Shown: piece after piece, positions 57,501 to 64,000 of the stretch
Layout of the letters: each line of letters opens with the position of its first letter
Position numbering within the stretch: the first letter of the stretch is position 1
Assembly (NCBI GenBank): GCA_945898205.1
Contig: CAMDHO010000002.1
Location: forward strand, 19,553-83,552
Origin: Chlamydia trachomatis
GTDB lineage: Bacteria; Chlamydiota; Chlamydiia; Chlamydiales; Rhabdochlamydiaceae
Reading direction: 5' to 3'
Length of the DNA stretch: 64,000 bases
Program-made: the position numbers and the translations under genes
Notes under the pieces: generated by a model
What the model was told of the DNA's origin: nothing
Seen by the model: the letters and a program-made list of their open reading frames with translations, nothing else
Databases searched by the model: none

Positions 57501-58924
57501 ATGGCTCTAGCTTAGTTATTGCTTTAGGAAGCACGTCTAATTCAACCATTTCAACTTCTGATACGTTAACAATTGCACCAGGCACAGCTGTGCTTTTTGC
57601 AGCAGGGCTAGATTACGATCAATTCAATCAACAAATTATATTTGCAACGGCAAATAAAGTAGTAGGCGAATTCTACACAACCAAAACCAACTCTCCTATA
57701 CTTCTATCATCTCTTTCTTACGACTCTAATCAGATTACCGTAGACCTATCCATAGCAGATTTTTCTTCCATATTTCCTCCTGGAAATGCAGTAAATACAT
57801 GGGGTGCTATTTCTACAGTCCTTGAATCCACTAGTTCAAGCTTAAATAGCATTCTTAAAACCATGTACCCTCTTAGCCTCCCTGAAGTTTATACAGCTTT
57901 GAATCAAATGCAACCAGCCCTTTTGAAAGGCCTTACGATTTCTCAAGAAAATAACATGGTTAAAATTCAAGATTCTTTAAATTTCAGATTAGAAGAAAAA
58001 CTAAATGAAGTGCACTGCGCTTTGCATCGCTCTGCCAAAAAAGGCGATAATCCCAAAACTTCTTGTGAAAGCAAAGAAAAAACATTTCATACTTGGGTTG
58101 ATGGGTTTGGGGATGTTCTTCACCAAAACTCTAGTTATTCTGCAGCAAGTCCTCAAGTAGGATATCAAACAGAAACTGGTGGTGTCGTCGCTGGATTTGA
58201 CGGCCATTTTTCTAACTACTTCTATGCTGGAGCACTAGGTGGTTATACAGACTCTGACATCTCTTGGGCAAATGCACAAGCTAGTGGTGATATTCAAACG
58301 GGATATGGAGGATTATACTTTGCTGCCATGAATGACATGTTCTTCGCAAACACATCCGCAATTGGAAGCTGGAGCAGCTATAGTGCCAAAAGAAATATTA
58401 TCTATCCTGGAGTTAATGAAACCGCTAAAAATGATCACGGTGGGTCTCAGTTTCTTTTTAATATCAATACGGGTGTCAATCTAGGCTATGGGGCCTTCAC
58501 AGCTAGACCCTTTAACTCCTTCGATTATATTACTCAAAACGAGTCCAGTTTTACAGAAACTGGAGCCGGTGTTTTCAACTTATTTGTCGACAATGTTAAT
58601 GCCATTATGCTTCGAAATGAACTCGGCATGCAATTTGCTGGATGCCTCTGCTTAAAAACTAGTAAGTGGACCCTTTCTCCTAAACTTTCTTGGGTCCGAG
58701 AAGTCCGTGTTAAAGGAGACAACTACATGACTCGGTTTGCATGTACATCGGTCCCATTTAAAGTTACCGGTTACTTCCCAAGCCGAAGCTTATTCTCTCC
58801 TGGCATCACCATATCCGGATCTATGCTCGAAGATACTCTAGCCCTTGAGCTCTACTACAACGGAGAATTTGGACAAAAATATAGCGATAGTAGCTATGGG
58901 GGACAGATCCGATTTGGATTCTAG
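54548..58924 (+). CDS. Autotransporter with PATR repeats and long near-identical tandem units
   Basis: A type V secreted surface protein, 1458 residues. It has a signal peptide (about 1-28, ending SLYA). The beta-helix passenger (about 30-1150) is built from passenger-associated-transport repeats of the form SGTNTYTGTTSIENGALSL and SGTGNLRKIG. A short linker holds Cys/Lys. The C-terminal beta-barrel of about 280 residues begins near FHTWVDGFGD and ends in the terminal Phe (QIRFGF). Pmp motifs (GGAI, FxxN in series) do not dominate, so it is not a classic chlamydial Pmp. Two units of 615 and 597 nt are nearly identical. It is probably an adhesin or surface-variable antigen. A single promoter region of 75 bp precedes it. 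Confidence 0.92.
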   Translation: MNWQNFKKHVLLSTTLSCFSLNVGSLYATLTLSGANVFSGNTTVSLGTLQAGATNTFSQNSLVSFTNVPSAILDLNNFSNIVGGLSGGGLLGGHVTLGSARLSVGYANGTNSYAGVISGTGNLRKIGAGTQSLTGTNTYTGTTSVENGALSLVSTGSIATSTSVYVTGALHIENTTSGASIQTLSGSGLITLGTRILTISQGTDQTFSGGISGISGISGISGGIIKQGSATLTLSGASGSNTYSGNTTVSLGALQAGATNTFSQDSLVSFANVRSAILDLNNFSNIVGGLSGGGLLGGHVTLGSARLSVGYANGTNSYAGVISGTGNLRKIGNGTQSLTGTNTYTGTTSIENGALSLVSTGSIATSTSVDVTGALHIENTTSGASIQTLSGSGLITLGTRILTISQGTDQTFSGGISGISGGIIKQGSATLTLSGASGSNTYSGNSLISLGMLKSGATGSFSPNSIVVFDNISSSILNLNSFNNSVEGLSGGGTTGGNVSLGSAALTISNDSDESYAGIISGTGSVIMQGSETQTLSGTNTYTGTTSISNGTLALKNSGSISTSVEVDIGYGSILDISATTAGAIIGQLSGRGDVTLGSKSLIVTQATSSTLFGGVISGTGNFIKAGNKALLLSGLNSYQGSTILTAGTLKLLNPNSIIDSNSVVITAGLLDVSSSGAHINSLEGLGGSVDIGDQTLVVTQNANSTYAGLIRGTGGNLTVLSPTGFNLQLAGINTYTGNTILESGILSVIGTGSIGSSEAVVLSSGASFHIDNTTAGTSIKTPSGSGSILLGSQRLTILQKADSIYSGIISGSGGLNKLSSNTLTLSGSSSFTGGVSLFEGQITLSNDHGLGLSGTLQMEDSTTLNLNDSIAVDNPLLLAAGIGTINVSTGAALLSGNISGTGGLVKTGVGTLVIEGEGTYTGNTILSEGTLSINTSITSDIITSPNTILNGIATTTGSITVQGTLAPGNSPGDISSSGPISLDDGSSLVIALGSTSNSTISTSDTLTIAPGTAVLFAAGLDYDQFNQQIIFATANKVVGEFYTTKTNSPILLSSLSYDSNQITVDLSIADFSSIFPPGNAVNTWGAISTVLESTSSSLNSILKTMYPLSLPEVYTALNQMQPALLKGLTISQENNMVKIQDSLNFRLEEKLNEVHCALHRSAKKGDNPKTSCESKEKTFHTWVDGFGDVLHQNSSYSAASPQVGYQTETGGVVAGFDGHFSNYFYAGALGGYTDSDISWANAQASGDIQTGYGGLYFAAMNDMFFANTSAIGSWSSYSAKRNIIYPGVNETAKNDHGGSQFLFNINTGVNLGYGAFTARPFNSFDYITQNESSFTETGAGVFNLFVDNVNAIMLRNELGMQFAGCLCLKTSKWTLSPKLSWVREVRVKGDNYMTRFACTSVPFKVTGYFPSRSLFSPGITISGSMLEDTLALELYYNGEFGQKYSDSSYGGQIRFGF
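54661..55872 (+). repeat. Two long tandem repeats in the autotransporter gene
   Basis: Unit 1 is 54661-55275 (615 nt) and unit 2 is 55276-55872 (597 nt); they differ at a few bases. The 18-nt length difference is accounted for by the 9-nt ATTTCTGGN repeat (Ile-Ser-Gly): four copies at 55178-55213 in unit 1, two at 55793-55810 in unit 2. The following unit from 55873 is diverged. Confidence 0.9.
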
Positions 58925-59089
58925 TCCTAAGACCTGAAAAGACGCTTTGCATTCTGACCGCAGTTCATAACCATGCGGCTAAAAAAAAGATGACGGGATA
59001 CACTCCATCGATCAGGTCTAGGCCTTTTTATAAACGAAACAAAAAAACCGTAGACACCTTATTATAAAATATTTACAGCCATACTTGGC

Positions 59090-59117
59090 AAAATATCGGA
59101 TTTCGACCCGATATTTT
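59090..59117. promoter_or_regulatory. Operator-like inverted repeat upstream of the broken ATPase
   Basis: AAAATATCGG (59090-59099) and CCGATATTTT (59108-59117) form a perfect 10-bp palindrome with an 8-nt centre. A further AATCCGATACT half-site occurs about 30 bp downstream. It could be an operator or a terminator for the autotransporter. Confidence 0.4.
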
Positions 59118-59189
59118 CATTAATTTTTCCGGAATTTAATCCGATACTAGAGTCAAAAGCAACTGGGGAGTGTTTATTTACAAGCCAAA

Positions 59190-60215
59190 AACCAGGTGTA
59201 TCGTCGCTATTTTATCCGAAAAACTACTCTTACTGAACGGATGTCCATTCTTGTTGGGCAACGGGGCATTGGAAAAACAACATTATTAATCCAATACTTA
59301 TTAGATTTCGTTCAAGGAGATTTACTTAATCCAAAGATCCTCTAGGTTCCTTCAGATCATTTAATTTTGGGAGAAACTAATCTTTATGCAATTGCCGAGC
59401 ACTTTACTCGAAATGGTGGAGAATTTATTGCTTTTGATGAAATTCATAAGATAGAAAATTGGTCCATCCTGTTAAAAAGCATCTCCGATAGTTTTCCCAA
59501 ACTAAAAATTCTCGCTTCCGGAAGCTCGGCTCTTGAAATCCACAAAGGTTCTCATGATTTAAGTCGAAGGGCTATAGTCTATCCAATTCTTGGGATGTCT
59601 TTTCGAGAATATTTAGAGATGGCATTAGGAATTGAATTCAAGGCTATTAACCTTGAAGAGATGCTCCTCAATCACCAAAAATATTGTCATCACGTCATCT
59701 CAACCTTAGAAACCCACAGCAAAGAAAAAATTCTGATTATTTTTCGAGATTACTTAAAACATGGTTTTTATCCTTATTGCTTTGAACTCCGAGAAGAAGC
59801 AAAATTTGAGATTACATTAGAGCAAAATGTACATACCACACTAGAATCTGATCTCACTTCTATTTATCCTCACCTCTCTGGAGCTAGCATCAAAAAGGTC
59901 CGTCATTTGTTAACATTTATCGCTCAGAATGTGCCCTATTCCCCTAATTGGAGCAATTTAAGTAAGATTTTAGAAATTGGAGACGAACGCACTCTAAAAA
60001 ATTATTTCACCTTGCTAGAAGATGCAGAGCTCATAATATCTTTATATAAAAGCTCTCAAAAACTAGGCACACTAGAAAATCCCAGCAAAATTTATTTGCA
60101 CAATACAAACCTTTGCCACGCCATTGCAAAAGGTAGTGGGAATAAAGGAACTATGCGAGAAATATTTCCCTTTATGAAGGCTAGGTCCGATTTGGATTCT
60201 AGCCTCAAGGTTTGA
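59190..60215 (+). pseudogene. Broken AAA_14/DUF4143 ATPase
   Basis: The frame from about 59190 reads NQVYRRYFIRKTTLTERMSILVGQRGIGKTTLLIQYLL (in parts; Walker A GQRGIGKTT), then DLLNPKIL and a TAG where a Tyr is expected. The rest (59367-60215) is open: FIAFDEIHKIENW (Walker B), ILASGSSALEI, GMSFREYLEM, and a DUF4143 part ending NKGTMREIFPFMK. The end is truncated or frameshifted before the nuclease-like C-terminus. It has one nonsense codon plus 3' loss. It is the third kind of broken P-loop ATPase in the window. Confidence 0.82.
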
Positions 60216-60450
60216 ATGCTATGCAAGATATCTCTAGAAGGGCAAGCATTGAGATCGTCCCATCAAAAAACTTACCCATAAAAGGATCTATTGCACGTTG
60301 CCGCTACACAAAAAGATAATTCCCGGATTGAACAGCTTGTGAATAAGGCTTAATAGCCTGAGGAGCCTCATCAGTTCGAATTTCCATTATGCTGCTATAA
60401 GCGCATAAGCTAGAAAAAATCATTGCAGTAACCAGAATAAGTATTTTCAT
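60216..60450 (-). pseudogene. ridA: Broken RidA-family gene with signal peptide
   Basis: From ATG 60450 the product begins MKILILVTAMIFSSLCAYSS (signal-peptide-like). It continues IRTDEAPQAIKPYSQAVQSGNYLFV, the RidA/YjgF N-terminus, then a stop where VSGQ is expected, and RAIDPFMGKFFDGTI before the sequence loses similarity. GGGAA precedes the ATG. RidA proteins hydrolyse reactive imines made by amino-acid-oxidising enzymes; an FAD oxidase fragment lies directly upstream in the same direction. Confidence 0.8.
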
Positions 60451-60474
60451 GAAATTCCCTAAAAAAAGTGTAGA

Positions 60475-60504
60475 CTAGCGGGGTACAAACTGCGCTAGTT
60501 TTTT
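60475..60504 (+). terminator. Small hairpin with T tract
   Basis: CTAGCG and CGCTAG with a 12-nt loop, followed by TTTTTT on the plus strand. It lies between the FAD oxidase fragment and ridA. Confidence 0.35.
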
Positions 60505-60524
60505 ATTGAACTTTAGGATTCTTC

Positions 60525-60896
60525 TTAGAATCTGCATATTCTAGTATTTTCTTTATCAACACGGATACCTCCTGGATCGCTAAATAAAATAGCTAATTTT
60601 TCTACTAATTCAGATCCTCGAGGCACAACAGAGAGAATTTCGTCGACTGTCAAGCTAGGAACTATATTAAACGACGTATTCGTTGAAGCAGAGTTCGTTC
60701 TTAAAAAAGAATCTCCTTTCTCATATATAGTAACTCGGACTGTTTTGCCTGTTTTTTTAGCATCTAAATAAGCAGAATAAGATTCTAAAGCTCCTAGAAT
60801 TCCACCGCCTACAATCTTAAACTCACGAATTGGATGTGTCTTTAACGTTCTATTATCTGCTGATAGCCTGCTTATAAAAAGCAAACTCAAGCTCAT
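60525..60896 (-). pseudogene. Truncated FAD-dependent oxidoreductase with signal peptide
   Basis: Only the first 123 codons remain. There is a short hydrophobic leader (MSLSLLFISRLSADN), then the FAD-binding Rossmann start FKIVGGGILGALESYSAY and YEKGD, and TNTSFNIVPSLTVDEILS. FAD amino-acid oxidases of the DadA type are several hundred residues long, so the catalytic part is gone. With ridA 75 bp downstream and the HD gene 13 bp upstream it formed a three-gene operon whose products all bear export leaders. Confidence 0.7.
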
Positions 60897-60908
60897 CTAT
60901 TCTTATTC

Positions 60909-61961
60909 TCATTGAATTTCTCCGTTAAAACAAATAGACCAGCCTTTTTTCATCTGGGATTGAACTTTCATATACTGTTTGAAAAACAAAGGATCATATT
61001 CCGTTAAGCGCACTTTTTTGCCATCCAATCTAATCCAAGGATCTATTCCTCTAAATTTACATTTTATTACTAAATCAGCATCGACAGGCTCTACAATCTG
61101 ATAACTATCTTTAACAAAAAGAAGTTGGTTCATTTTATCTCGAATGAACGCATTTTCAGACTGCATGAGAAAGTTCCAAATGACTTGATCTGTCCCAAAA
61201 TGAATGTCTTCTAATGAAACAATACCAACTTCTAATCCCTTCAACATGGCTTCTGCCAAAAGATGAGAAGCTAGATTATTTGTAGCACTTCCCCAGCAAT
61301 TTTGAGTCATAAAAAGGCTAGACAAAGACAGTTTTTTCATTAAATTATGATCCGAACTTACCCAAGAACCTTCTATAAATTGTAAATCCTTAAAGATCTG
61401 CCTAGCTTCTTCTAAACTAAGAAAGCCTTGATAGTAGGCCCCTTGAATATTGTAATCGATGCGATCAGCGCACAGATTAGGGAGGTCTTGCTCAAGAGCT
61501 GGAAAAAGATCGTGCGTAGGAAGTACTTGATCTACCCTAAAATTATATTTCCGTAAAATATCTCCAAGTCCTCTTTCTTCTAGAAAGACTTCGTGTATGC
61601 TAGTTTGATAATCCTTATCTTGGTTTTCTTTTGCAAAAATATAGTCTCCTACATGAGAAAAGACTGTATGTGATACATCATGCAAGAGACCCGCAATCTG
61701 CTCTTCCAAAGAAGCTTGTTTTTCTCTAAGAAGAGCAAAAACACCCAAAGAGTGCTCGTATCTATTATACTCTTCTTTATGAGTTATATAGTAAGACACT
61801 CCATATTGACGAACTAGCTTTAACCTTTGAAATGCTGAACTCTCAATAAGCTCTAAAAGAACAGGTTCCTCTACATTTATAGGACCATAAAAAGTTTCAA
61901 CTATGGCAGCTTGAAAAAAAACTGGAATTAATAAAAAGAAAAACCGATAAATATGTCTCAT
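60909..61961 (-). CDS. HD-domain phosphohydrolase with signal peptide
   Basis: A 350-residue protein of the HD superfamily related to dGTPase/YpgQ-like phosphohydrolases. Residues 1-18 (MRHIYRFFFLLIPVFFQA) form a signal peptide. The metal-binding set follows: RYEHSLGVF (first His), AGLLHDVSHTVFSHVGDYIF (HD) and CADRIDYNIQGA (last Asp). The start is ATG 61961, with GGAG 6 nt upstream; the frame continues upstream to 62141 but that part overlaps a relic of another gene and lacks a ribosome-binding site. A periplasmic or secreted HD protein is unusual, as the family acts on nucleotides in the cytosol. Confidence 0.85.
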   Translation of the reverse strand: MRHIYRFFFLLIPVFFQAAIVETFYGPINVEEPVLLELIESSAFQRLKLVRQYGVSYYITHKEEYNRYEHSLGVFALLREKQASLEEQIAGLLHDVSHTVFSHVGDYIFAKENQDKDYQTSIHEVFLEERGLGDILRKYNFRVDQVLPTHDLFPALEQDLPNLCADRIDYNIQGAYYQGFLSLEEARQIFKDLQFIEGSWVSSDHNLMKKLSLSSLFMTQNCWGSATNNLASHLLAEAMLKGLEVGIVSLEDIHFGTDQVIWNFLMQSENAFIRDKMNQLLFVKDSYQIVEPVDADLVIKCKFRGIDPWIRLDGKKVRLTEYDPLFFKQYMKVQSQMKKGWSICFNGEIQ

Positions 61962-62025
61962 AGTCTCCAGTCTATTTAAAATGAATTGCGAATATAGCGA
62001 AGAGAGAAGATTAGAATCAAGAAAT

Positions 62026-62330
62026 TTACTGTTGTGATTTATAGTGCCCTTTTTCAATCGAGGTCGCTGTCTTATCCATGACCTGCTGATTGCAAACAAT
62101 ATCGAGACGCTTAACGTCTTTGATGACCTGAATAAATTCATCCTCTTCAGTTTCCATGACGCTTGGAACTGAGATATTCTGCAAAGTCGTGCAGGTATTC
62201 TACATGAGAGCTTGACCCATGTAAAAGAATAACAACTCTATCTTTTGCCTGACTGTCATAAAAACGATAGCTAAGTGCTGCTCCATCTCTAGCTATGAAT
62301 GATTTCAAAGGTGGAGCTGTTTTTCCAAGA
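62026..62330 (-). pseudogene. Relic of an alpha/beta hydrolase
   Basis: The minus strand from about 62330 reads GKTAPPLKSFIARDGAALSY, then RFYDSQAKDRVVILLHGSSSHVEYLHDFAEYLSSKR (in parts). This is a lysophospholipase-like N-terminus with the HGSS oxyanion-hole motif. It stops after about 60 codons. In a neighbouring frame, EEDEFIQVIKDVKRLDIVCNQQ, then SIEKGHYKSQQ and a stop at 62026, resembles the C-terminal end of such a protein. The central part with the catalytic Ser is deleted. Confidence 0.55.
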
Positions 62331-62357
62331 TATCAAATACACTGATAGGACTAATCC

Positions 62358-63722
62358 TCATAGCAAGCGCTCTTTAATGAACACACTCTTCCCCTTAAAA
62401 GCCATTCCTAGAAAAAGAATCTTTTCTATCCCACGACTTTTAAGCTCGGCTGCGTATTTTTTTTCTTCAATTTGCTTTAGTGCGTCTTCAGATCCCTTTT
62501 CCAAGTCTTCTTTCTCGTCGACTTTCTTAAATTCTATAACAATACCTAAAGAAGAAGGATCTTTTGGAATTAAACACACATCATATCGTCCAAAACCACT
62601 TTCGCGGTTAGATTTAACCTCATGTGTTTTAGTCAAAGTAATGAGTAACCCCAGGACAAAAGCATGATAGACTTTTTCTGGTTCATCTTGAGCTGTATCA
62701 TAAAAACTCATGCAATTAACAATAAAAACCTGAAACATTTTAGAAAATGTTTCAATATTACCTGTTGTTAAGCTATCTAACAATGTGACTAAATCGTCAC
62801 TTGGGAGATTGCGAGCCATCCACTCAACAATCATCGCTTTATAAAGGTCATGAATCTCCTGATTAGGGATTTTAAGCTTACATTGTAATGCGCCATCTTT
62901 GTAAACAGGTTTTTCTGCTAAAGTCAAATAACCACTGAAAAGAAAAAGCCCCCAAACAGAATCCGTTTGACCTGCTAGATTTTTAAATACAGTCCCTTCA
63001 TTAATGGGCTTTGTAATAGCTTCTCCACGAAGTAGTTTCTCCAGATCTTTTTTTAAAAGCGGGGATCCCTGAATAACGAGCTTCTTAATGAGTTCATTAT
63101 CACTTGTATTGACCCAATAAGGCATGAGTTCGCCTTTTTTCTCTATATATTGTAAAATCGACCAGGGATTATATAAAAAATTCTGTCCAATCCTATATCC
63201 ATTATACCACTTACGGACCTCTTCTATTTGGAGAGAAATACCATACTCTTCTAAAAGGCCCTCCACTTCTTCTTCAAGAAGTCCAAATTTATCACCAAAG
63301 GCTTCATCTAAAACAGTGTAACAACCAGGATTATTCAGACCTGAAAAAACACTTTCCTTACTCACTCGTAAAACGCCTGTTAAAACAGCTTTTTCTAGAT
63401 ATGAATTATCTTTCAATCCTTCTGTAAACCAATTGCGCATAAATAAAATCATAGGATCATAATAACCACATAAATACGAATCTAAAATAGGAGTATCATA
63501 TTCATCTATCAAAATAACCACACGCTTATCGTAATGCTTTTGTAACCAAGCTGTAAGTAATTGCAAACTAACTTCAAAAAGCCCTTGCTCATTAGGAACT
63601 TCATCTACAATAGCTTTAAATTGTTTTTTTTCCCTTTGAGACAGTTTTTCCGATTCTAAAAGATAACTATGCCTCTCAAATTCTTTTGCAATAAGTCTCT
63701 GAATCCCCCTATAAGCCTCCAC
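62358..63722 (-). CDS. AAA-ATPase-like/DUF1703 (PD-(D/E)XK) protein missing its N-terminus
   Basis: 454 residues of a family that normally has an N-terminal P-loop ATPase part, a helical middle and a C-terminal PD-(D/E)XK nuclease-like domain. Present here are VVILIDEYDTPI (Walker B), LTGVLRVSKESVFSGLNN, KWYNGY, and the nuclease motif GRYDVCLIP...GIVIEFKK. The Walker A region is missing. The frame continues upstream without a start (IAGIFTEKLSNLFNENAVEAYRGIQ), and the called GTG at 63722 is only nominal. The N-terminus was probably lost by rearrangement next to the transposase gene at 63852. It is likely non-functional. Confidence 0.75.
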   Translation of the reverse strand: MEAYRGIQRLIAKEFERHSYLLESEKLSQREKKQFKAIVDEVPNEQGLFEVSLQLLTAWLQKHYDKRVVILIDEYDTPILDSYLCGYYDPMILFMRNWFTEGLKDNSYLEKAVLTGVLRVSKESVFSGLNNPGCYTVLDEAFGDKFGLLEEEVEGLLEEYGISLQIEEVRKWYNGYRIGQNFLYNPWSILQYIEKKGELMPYWVNTSDNELIKKLVIQGSPLLKKDLEKLLRGEAITKPINEGTVFKNLAGQTDSVWGLFLFSGYLTLAEKPVYKDGALQCKLKIPNQEIHDLYKAMIVEWMARNLPSDDLVTLLDSLTTGNIETFSKMFQVFIVNCMSFYDTAQDEPEKVYHAFVLGLLITLTKTHEVKSNRESGFGRYDVCLIPKDPSSLGIVIEFKKVDEKEDLEKGSEDALKQIEEKKYAAELKSRGIEKILFLGMAFKGKSVFIKERLL

Positions 63723-63851
63723 GGCATTTTCATTAAAAAGATTTGATAGTTTTTCAGTAAAAATACCTGCAATTTTAAAGTAATTTATATTGATTTTAAT
63801 TAAAATAATTACTATTATATTGCCTTTTATTACAGATAAAAGCGCGTATAT

Positions 63852-64000
63852 ATGACAAAGAAAAGAAGAACTTTTAAAATTGAATTTCCTGATATAAATA
63901 CAAATATCGACGTTACCCTATTCAAACGAAATGCTACGATATTTTTTCAAAATGTTCCTGATCCGAGAGTTAAAGACAATTGCACTTATTCTCTAGTTGA
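63852..64000 (+). CDS. ISAs1-type transposase, N-terminus (cut by the window edge)
   Basis: The first 49 codons, MTKKRRTFKIEFPDINTNID..., then FFQNVPDPRVKDNCTYSLVD, match the N-terminal DDE_Tnp_1-associated domain of ISAs1/H-repeat transposases (usual form 'F..IPDPR....RHPLLD'). The frame is still open at the window end. The element's left inverted repeat was not identified; A/T-rich DNA of about 80 bp separates it from the truncated ATPase/nuclease gene. Confidence 0.7.
   Translation, partial: MTKKRRTFKIEFPDINTNIDVTLFKRNATIFFQNVPDPRVKDNCTYSLV

Noticed and set aside
61962..62141. Upstream extension of the HD-protein frame
   Set aside because: It overlaps the alpha/beta hydrolase relic in another frame, lacks a ribosome-binding site, and hides the clear signal peptide starting at 61961.

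Overview
The window is a stretch of AT-rich bacterial chromosome from a member of the Chlamydiae. The evidence is gene order that I know from Chlamydia: rpe-efp-accB-accC; rpsA-nusA-infB-rbfA-truB; and pckG-mreB-SNF2 helicase running away from tRNA-Gly-tig-clpP-clpX. The EF-P ends in the same residues as the chlamydial accBC-linked paralogue. The environmental-type extras (menB, Ndh-2, ComEC-like protein, PATR autotransporter, GDP-sugar enzymes, insertion sequences, many broken genes) point to a Parachlamydia/Simkania/Rhabdochlamydia-like lineage rather than Chlamydiaceae. The family is not settled by what I can see.

Layout. 1-3653: an ABC drug-exporter operon (HlyD protein, fused double ATPase, permease cut by the window edge). 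3794-4941: tRNA-Val, tRNA-Asp and a YitT protein. 5051-7377: two GDP-mannose-derived sugar enzymes carrying export signals, then gene relics. 7369-8186: a HepT/MntA toxin-antitoxin pair. 8466-13292: accC, accB, efp, a HAD phosphatase, yvcK and rpe. 13377-17168: an EamA transporter, an unknown protein and an ACT-less aspartokinase. 17358-24434: the translation/transcription block. 24435-26931: a gene-poor segment with a DUF3050 gene, inverted repeats and a group II intron 3' end. 26932-30605: menB, a dead tag gene, a DEAD-box helicase and a pterin dehydratase. 31020-36974: an accessory zone with a kinase-like candidate effector, a small companion, a TetR regulator, an IS66 remnant, a periplasmic GDPD and an Inc-like protein. 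37097-47425: a conserved block (pckG, mreB, SNF2, tRNA-Gly x2, tig, clpP, clpX). 47723-50035: two pseudogenes (an AAA ATPase and a DUF2235 hydrolase). 50426-58924: M48 protease, ndh, comEC-like gene and a large repeat-rich autotransporter. 59190-64000: mostly decaying genes (AAA ATPase, RidA, FAD oxidase, alpha/beta hydrolase), an exported HD protein, an ATPase/nuclease lacking its N-terminus, and the start of an ISAs1-type transposase.

How the genes work together. The core blocks supply fatty-acid synthesis, translation, proteolysis, cell shape and gluconeogenesis. The accessory zones carry the host-interaction candidates. Two points merit most attention. First, the 712-residue protein at 31020-33158 shows PI3K/actin-fragmin-kinase-like catalytic motifs. 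Second, enzymes that are normally cytosolic (GDP-mannose dehydratase, GDP-fucose synthase-like, RidA, FAD oxidase, HD phosphohydrolase) repeatedly carry N-terminal signal-peptide-like leaders. All annotation is from reading the sequence; no database search was run.
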